A DNA stretch of 64,000 bases, taken from NCBI RefSeq assembly GCF_002865645.1, contig NW_020194512.1:1337119-1401118 (forward strand), written 5' to 3'. The DNA is from Hyaloscypha bicolor E (taxonomy: Eukaryota; Ascomycota; Leotiomycetes; Helotiales; Hyaloscyphaceae). Position numbers and translations under genes: made by a program. The notes under the pieces are model-generated. The model saw only the letters and a program-made list of their open reading frames with translations, was not told where the DNA came from and made no database searches. This document shows, in pieces, positions 61,069-64,000 of the stretch. The number at the start of each line of letters is the position of its first letter. The first letter of the stretch is position 1.

Positions 61069-63714
61069 ATGAAGAAAAATAGTCTAACAGTTTTAGAAAT
61101 CTGTCAAAGCCTTGGGCCCTACGCGGCCAACCCGCGTCAAGATACAATCCCTCTGGCCCATCCCAACTCTTTTCAGTGGATCTGGGACGATGCCAAGCAC
61201 AACTTTGTTCCCTGGCTCAAATCTGGCTCTGGCATATTCTGGATTTTTGGGAAGCCAGCCTCAGGCAAATCAACACTCATGAAATTCCTCCTCAGGCATA
61301 ATAGCACTAACGAACATCTAAATTCCCAAGGAGGACAATATTCAATGTGCCAGTACTTCTTTCACGAATTGAGCGAGCTTGATACGCGACAAGAGAGCTC
61401 AATCGCTGGACTTCTACATGGGATTCTTTTTCAGTTATTGCAGTTATTCCCTGAACTCATTCGAACAATACGGCCAATGTATAGAAAGAAAGTCCATCCA
61501 CACAAAGCCCCTGGAAGCCTTACATCGATTTGGACTATTGAAAACTTGAAGGAAGCACTCATGAGTTTGGCGACGCAGAGTTCTGTCTCTCAAAAAGTGT
61601 GTTTATTTATTGATGGGTTTGATGAATGTCAAGGAGAACGTGGCAATTACCTTGATTTCTTGAAATCTTGGCTTCAGAAAATGATAGGAAACGGCCTTTC
61701 GGTCAAGATATGTCTGTCCAGTAGGGACATACCGGCGATGAGGGAGCGTCTCGACACCCACCAGAGCTTGGAACTTCACCTCTTCACCAGAAAGGACATC
61801 ACCAACTTTGTCAGCCAAGAATTATTGAAGACAAAGAGCAAATCGATATCACTCGACAGCCATGGCCATGAACTCATCACTAGGAATCTTATTAAAAGCG
61901 TTGTTGACAAGGCACAAGGCGTCTTTGTGTGGGTCAAGCTGGTGGTCGCGGATCTTGTATCTGGCCTGGAGGCTGCAGAAGATGAGGAAGATCTCGAAGT
62001 TCGTTTACAAAGCCTCCCACCGGAACTGGAAGATCTTTACGCCCACATCATTAGTCGAATTCCCTGCAGAGACCTTCACACGGCCTTCAAATACTTTCAG
62101 CTCCTCCTTCGAGCACCTGGAAAAACGTGCACACTGACGCTTCTTCAGTTTTTAATGGCAGCCCAGAACCCAAAGAAGTGTCTTCAAAATCTTGATGAGC
62201 CTGGTTTAATCGAAACTTCTCCAGAAGAGATTTTGGAAAAGCTCGCCTCTTTGAAAGATCATCTTCGAGATCGTTGCGGGAACTTGATCCAAGTCCAAAC
62301 CAGAAGAAATGCTCCACGCCGATGGGAACCGACCAGGCGAGAGAACGTGACATTCATACACCTTTCATTCAAAGAGTACATCAGTAGAGACTCGGTGCAG
62401 CAAGGAATCAAAGATAGAATTCAACCTTGGGGGATGCCACTTGTTCCTACAGCAGACTTATTGCTTATGGCATCCTGTCTACTACTCTTGAAGACCCAGA
62501 AATGTTATATCCCCCATTGGACCGACGTCAAGTATATTAACAATAATCAGCACGAAAAAGGTGTCCCTCGAAGCCCCAAGAGCGAAATTTTAGGACGACT
62601 CCAGACTCCTACTCTCGATGGCGAGGTCGAGAACGAGGACGACGAAGAAGAATACACAGAAGAGATCTGCAGGAGGGCACCTGACAACTTGATCGCCAAA
62701 TTCTTCAACTACGCAGAGAATCTAGAACAATTCTTCAAGAATGCGGAAACATGTACATGCTACATCGATGAACTCGATCGCTTCTTGACGAAAGCAGACC
62801 AACGATGGGCATCCAAATTTTACATCTGGAGGACATTACATGACATCCCGCAGCCTGACGTGCTGTGTCTTGCTGTTTGCTGGAAGCTGAAATACTACGT
62901 AAAGAAGAAAATAAAAGAGCGCCAGCACCGGAAGAAACGGCAACCCCCTCTCCTCTTTTATGCTATGAACCCACCAGGGTGGGCTCACGAGGAAGTGGAT
63001 CTGGATTTGTTCGAAATATTGCTCAAGGCCGGAGCAAAGCCCAACGAGTCTTATAATTACAACGGAATTAGAAAGACAACCTGGGAACACACATTGCAGC
63101 ACTTCCTGCGCATCGGGTCAGCGCGCCCACTCCAGGAATGGCAGAAAGTAATTGAGCTCATGCTCAATTATGGCGCTAATCCCAATCAAAATATTTACTT
63201 GCGTGATCGACGACGTTATACCACGGTTCTGCACTTGCTCGTTGATCAATATGGAAAAGTCGACCAGGACAGGAAAAATGAGGCCAGGGACGCTTTTTTA
63301 ATGCTTTTGGACCATGGAGCAAAAGGAGAAGTTGAGAATTCTGACCATATTAGCGCATTTGATTACGCCAAGAATGAGTGTACGACCATAGCAAACGCAA
63401 TCTGCAATTCTGGAAATGTGCTGGTGGACAACGAGGGGTCTTCCCATGGAATTGCCGAAGGCAGCAATGTGCATACCCCAAAGCCACCGCAAAGGCATCG
63501 CAGGAAAACAGCAGAACCTGGTTCAAAATTATTCAAGAGGCGTTACAGTGCGGTTGAAGATGAAAAATCCGAGCCTCTGGCCGGTCGACATCATGAGCAT
63601 CGTCCACCGCGAGAAGAGTCTGACGAGATACCCAAGCACCATGTGCCACTACCTACAAGGCACTCGAAGCGGCACAAGAAAGACGGGAAAGGTGGAAGTC
63701 AGGGATTTAAATGA
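61069..63714 (+). CDS. NACHT-ankyrin NLR-like protein (881 aa, single exon)
   Basis: STAND NTPase of the fungal NLR type. Start is ATG 61069 (MKKNSLTVLEICQSLG). The NACHT/NPHP3-like core has Walker A at residues 61-69 (GKPASGKST), Walker B near 177-190 (VCLFIDGFDECQG), the sensor-like ICLSSRDIPAM and a winged-helix region (QGVFVWVKLVVADLV, YAHIISRIP). Ankyrin-like repeats occupy about 640-780 (FEILLKAGAKPNE, VIELMLNYGANPNQN, FLMLLDHGAKGE). A Lys/Arg/His-rich tail ends the protein. It has no own N-terminal effector domain; the patatin gene immediately upstream may supply it, as a separate protein or through an unrecognised splice. It has no introns, unlike its neighbours. Confidence 0.88.
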   Translation: MKKNSLTVLEICQSLGPYAANPRQDTIPLAHPNSFQWIWDDAKHNFVPWLKSGSGIFWIFGKPASGKSTLMKFLLRHNSTNEHLNSQGGQYSMCQYFFHELSELDTRQESSIAGLLHGILFQLLQLFPELIRTIRPMYRKKVHPHKAPGSLTSIWTIENLKEALMSLATQSSVSQKVCLFIDGFDECQGERGNYLDFLKSWLQKMIGNGLSVKICLSSRDIPAMRERLDTHQSLELHLFTRKDITNFVSQELLKTKSKSISLDSHGHELITRNLIKSVVDKAQGVFVWVKLVVADLVSGLEAAEDEEDLEVRLQSLPPELEDLYAHIISRIPCRDLHTAFKYFQLLLRAPGKTCTLTLLQFLMAAQNPKKCLQNLDEPGLIETSPEEILEKLASLKDHLRDRCGNLIQVQTRRNAPRRWEPTRRENVTFIHLSFKEYISRDSVQQGIKDRIQPWGMPLVPTADLLLMASCLLLLKTQKCYIPHWTDVKYINNNQHEKGVPRSPKSEILGRLQTPTLDGEVENEDDEEEYTEEICRRAPDNLIAKFFNYAENLEQFFKNAETCTCYIDELDRFLTKADQRWASKFYIWRTLHDIPQPDVLCLAVCWKLKYYVKKKIKERQHRKKRQPPLLFYAMNPPGWAHEEVDLDLFEILLKAGAKPNESYNYNGIRKTTWEHTLQHFLRIGSARPLQEWQKVIELMLNYGANPNQNIYLRDRRRYTTVLHLLVDQYGKVDQDRKNEARDAFLMLLDHGAKGEVENSDHISAFDYAKNECTTIANAICNSGNVLVDNEGSSHGIAEGSNVHTPKPPQRHRRKTAEPGSKLFKRRYSAVEDEKSEPLAGRHHEHRPPREESDEIPKHHVPLPTRHSKRHKKDGKGGSQGFK

Positions 63715-63849
63715 GTGGTGAATAAGTACAAGTGAGATGAAGCATTTTGAATGCACCTCAATTACGGAAAGCCGTAAGGATCAAAAGACCAGGCGAACTT
63801 TTAACTTACGACTTATGACTCTGTTCACGCCCGTTCGTCAATACGAGCG

Positions 63850-64000
63850 GTTTACCAATCGGGCGCTACGATTGGTCAATCGGCCTTCCGATTAATCAAT
63901 CGTAGCTCCCATTGATCAATAGGAAATGGAATACGATTCGCAAGCCACAGTGGGTCCCGATTAATCAATAAGGGGGCCGATTAATCAATCGAATGGCCGA
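63850..64000. repeat. Degenerate 20-bp-period repeat with palindromic core
   Basis: The core att(a/g)(a/g)tcaat occurs at 63871, 63891 and 63911, then at 63960 and 63980; spacing is 20 bp within each run. attgatcaat is a perfect palindrome. Flanking units read ccgattaatcaatcg. A partial unit (ccaatcgggcg) begins near 63855. The array probably continues past the window end. Confidence 0.7.

Noticed and set aside
59608..63714. One fused patatin-NACHT-ankyrin gene
   Set aside because: The patatin frame ends in a stop, and the only phase-compatible splice I found skips about 230 bp with a mediocre donor. Two genes are the simpler reading; the fusion is kept as an alternative.
63850..64000. CRISPR-like array
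   Set aside because: The repeats are 20 bp, degenerate and directly tandem, with no unique spacers, in a fungal genome.

Overview
This window is nuclear DNA of a filamentous ascomycete (Pezizomycotina). Genes are interrupted by short introns (about 46-110 bp) with GTRNGT-like donors and CTRAC-like branch points. The protein families are fungal: HET, Zn2Cys6 factor with fungal_trans domain, DUF6604, DUF6594, NACHT-ankyrin, Dal5-type MFS, GH88. Leotiomycetes is a guess from gene style only. All exon joins below were made by hand and checked for reading phase. I saw no rRNA, tRNA or CRISPR.

Layout. 1-4.4 kb: AT-rich, repeat-bearing DNA with a frameshifted UbiA prenyltransferase gene. 4.5-9.9 kb: two divergent HET genes; their roughly 1 kb intergenic region holds a MITE and a near-perfect 60-bp palindrome. 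10-19.2 kb: a small unrecognised gene, a second MITE, then a likely uronate-oligosaccharide set of GH88 hydrolase, Zn2Cys6 regulator and MFS transporter. 20.6-25.7 kb: a DUF6604 protein and a membrane-anchored AAA-like ATPase. 26-28 kb: sparse, with one small spliced gene. 28.6-37.9 kb: two very large genes, a disordered 1491-aa protein and a Reb1/TTF1-like Myb protein. 38-42.9 kb: small unrecognised spliced genes. 42.9-45.8 kb: a hydroxyacid dehydrogenase next to an HpcH/HpaI aldolase, resembling the bacterial GarR-GarL pair. 47-48.2 kb: a decayed gene. 49.1-63.7 kb: an island of self/non-self-type genes. It holds a HET protein, a retropepsin-like protein, a DUF6594 membrane protein, a fusion of degenerate retropepsin with a short HET domain and a WW-like tail, a patatin phospholipase and a NACHT-ankyrin protein. 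63.85-64.0 kb: a 20-bp-period repeat that runs to the window edge.

How the genes may work together. The GH88, regulator and transporter could form one inducible catabolic unit, since the regulator and transporter share a divergent promoter. The aldolase and dehydrogenase could complete sugar-acid breakdown. The HET, patatin and NACHT genes are of kinds used in fungal incompatibility and programmed cell death. The retropepsin-HET fusion and the patatin/NACHT neighbours are the most unusual arrangements here.
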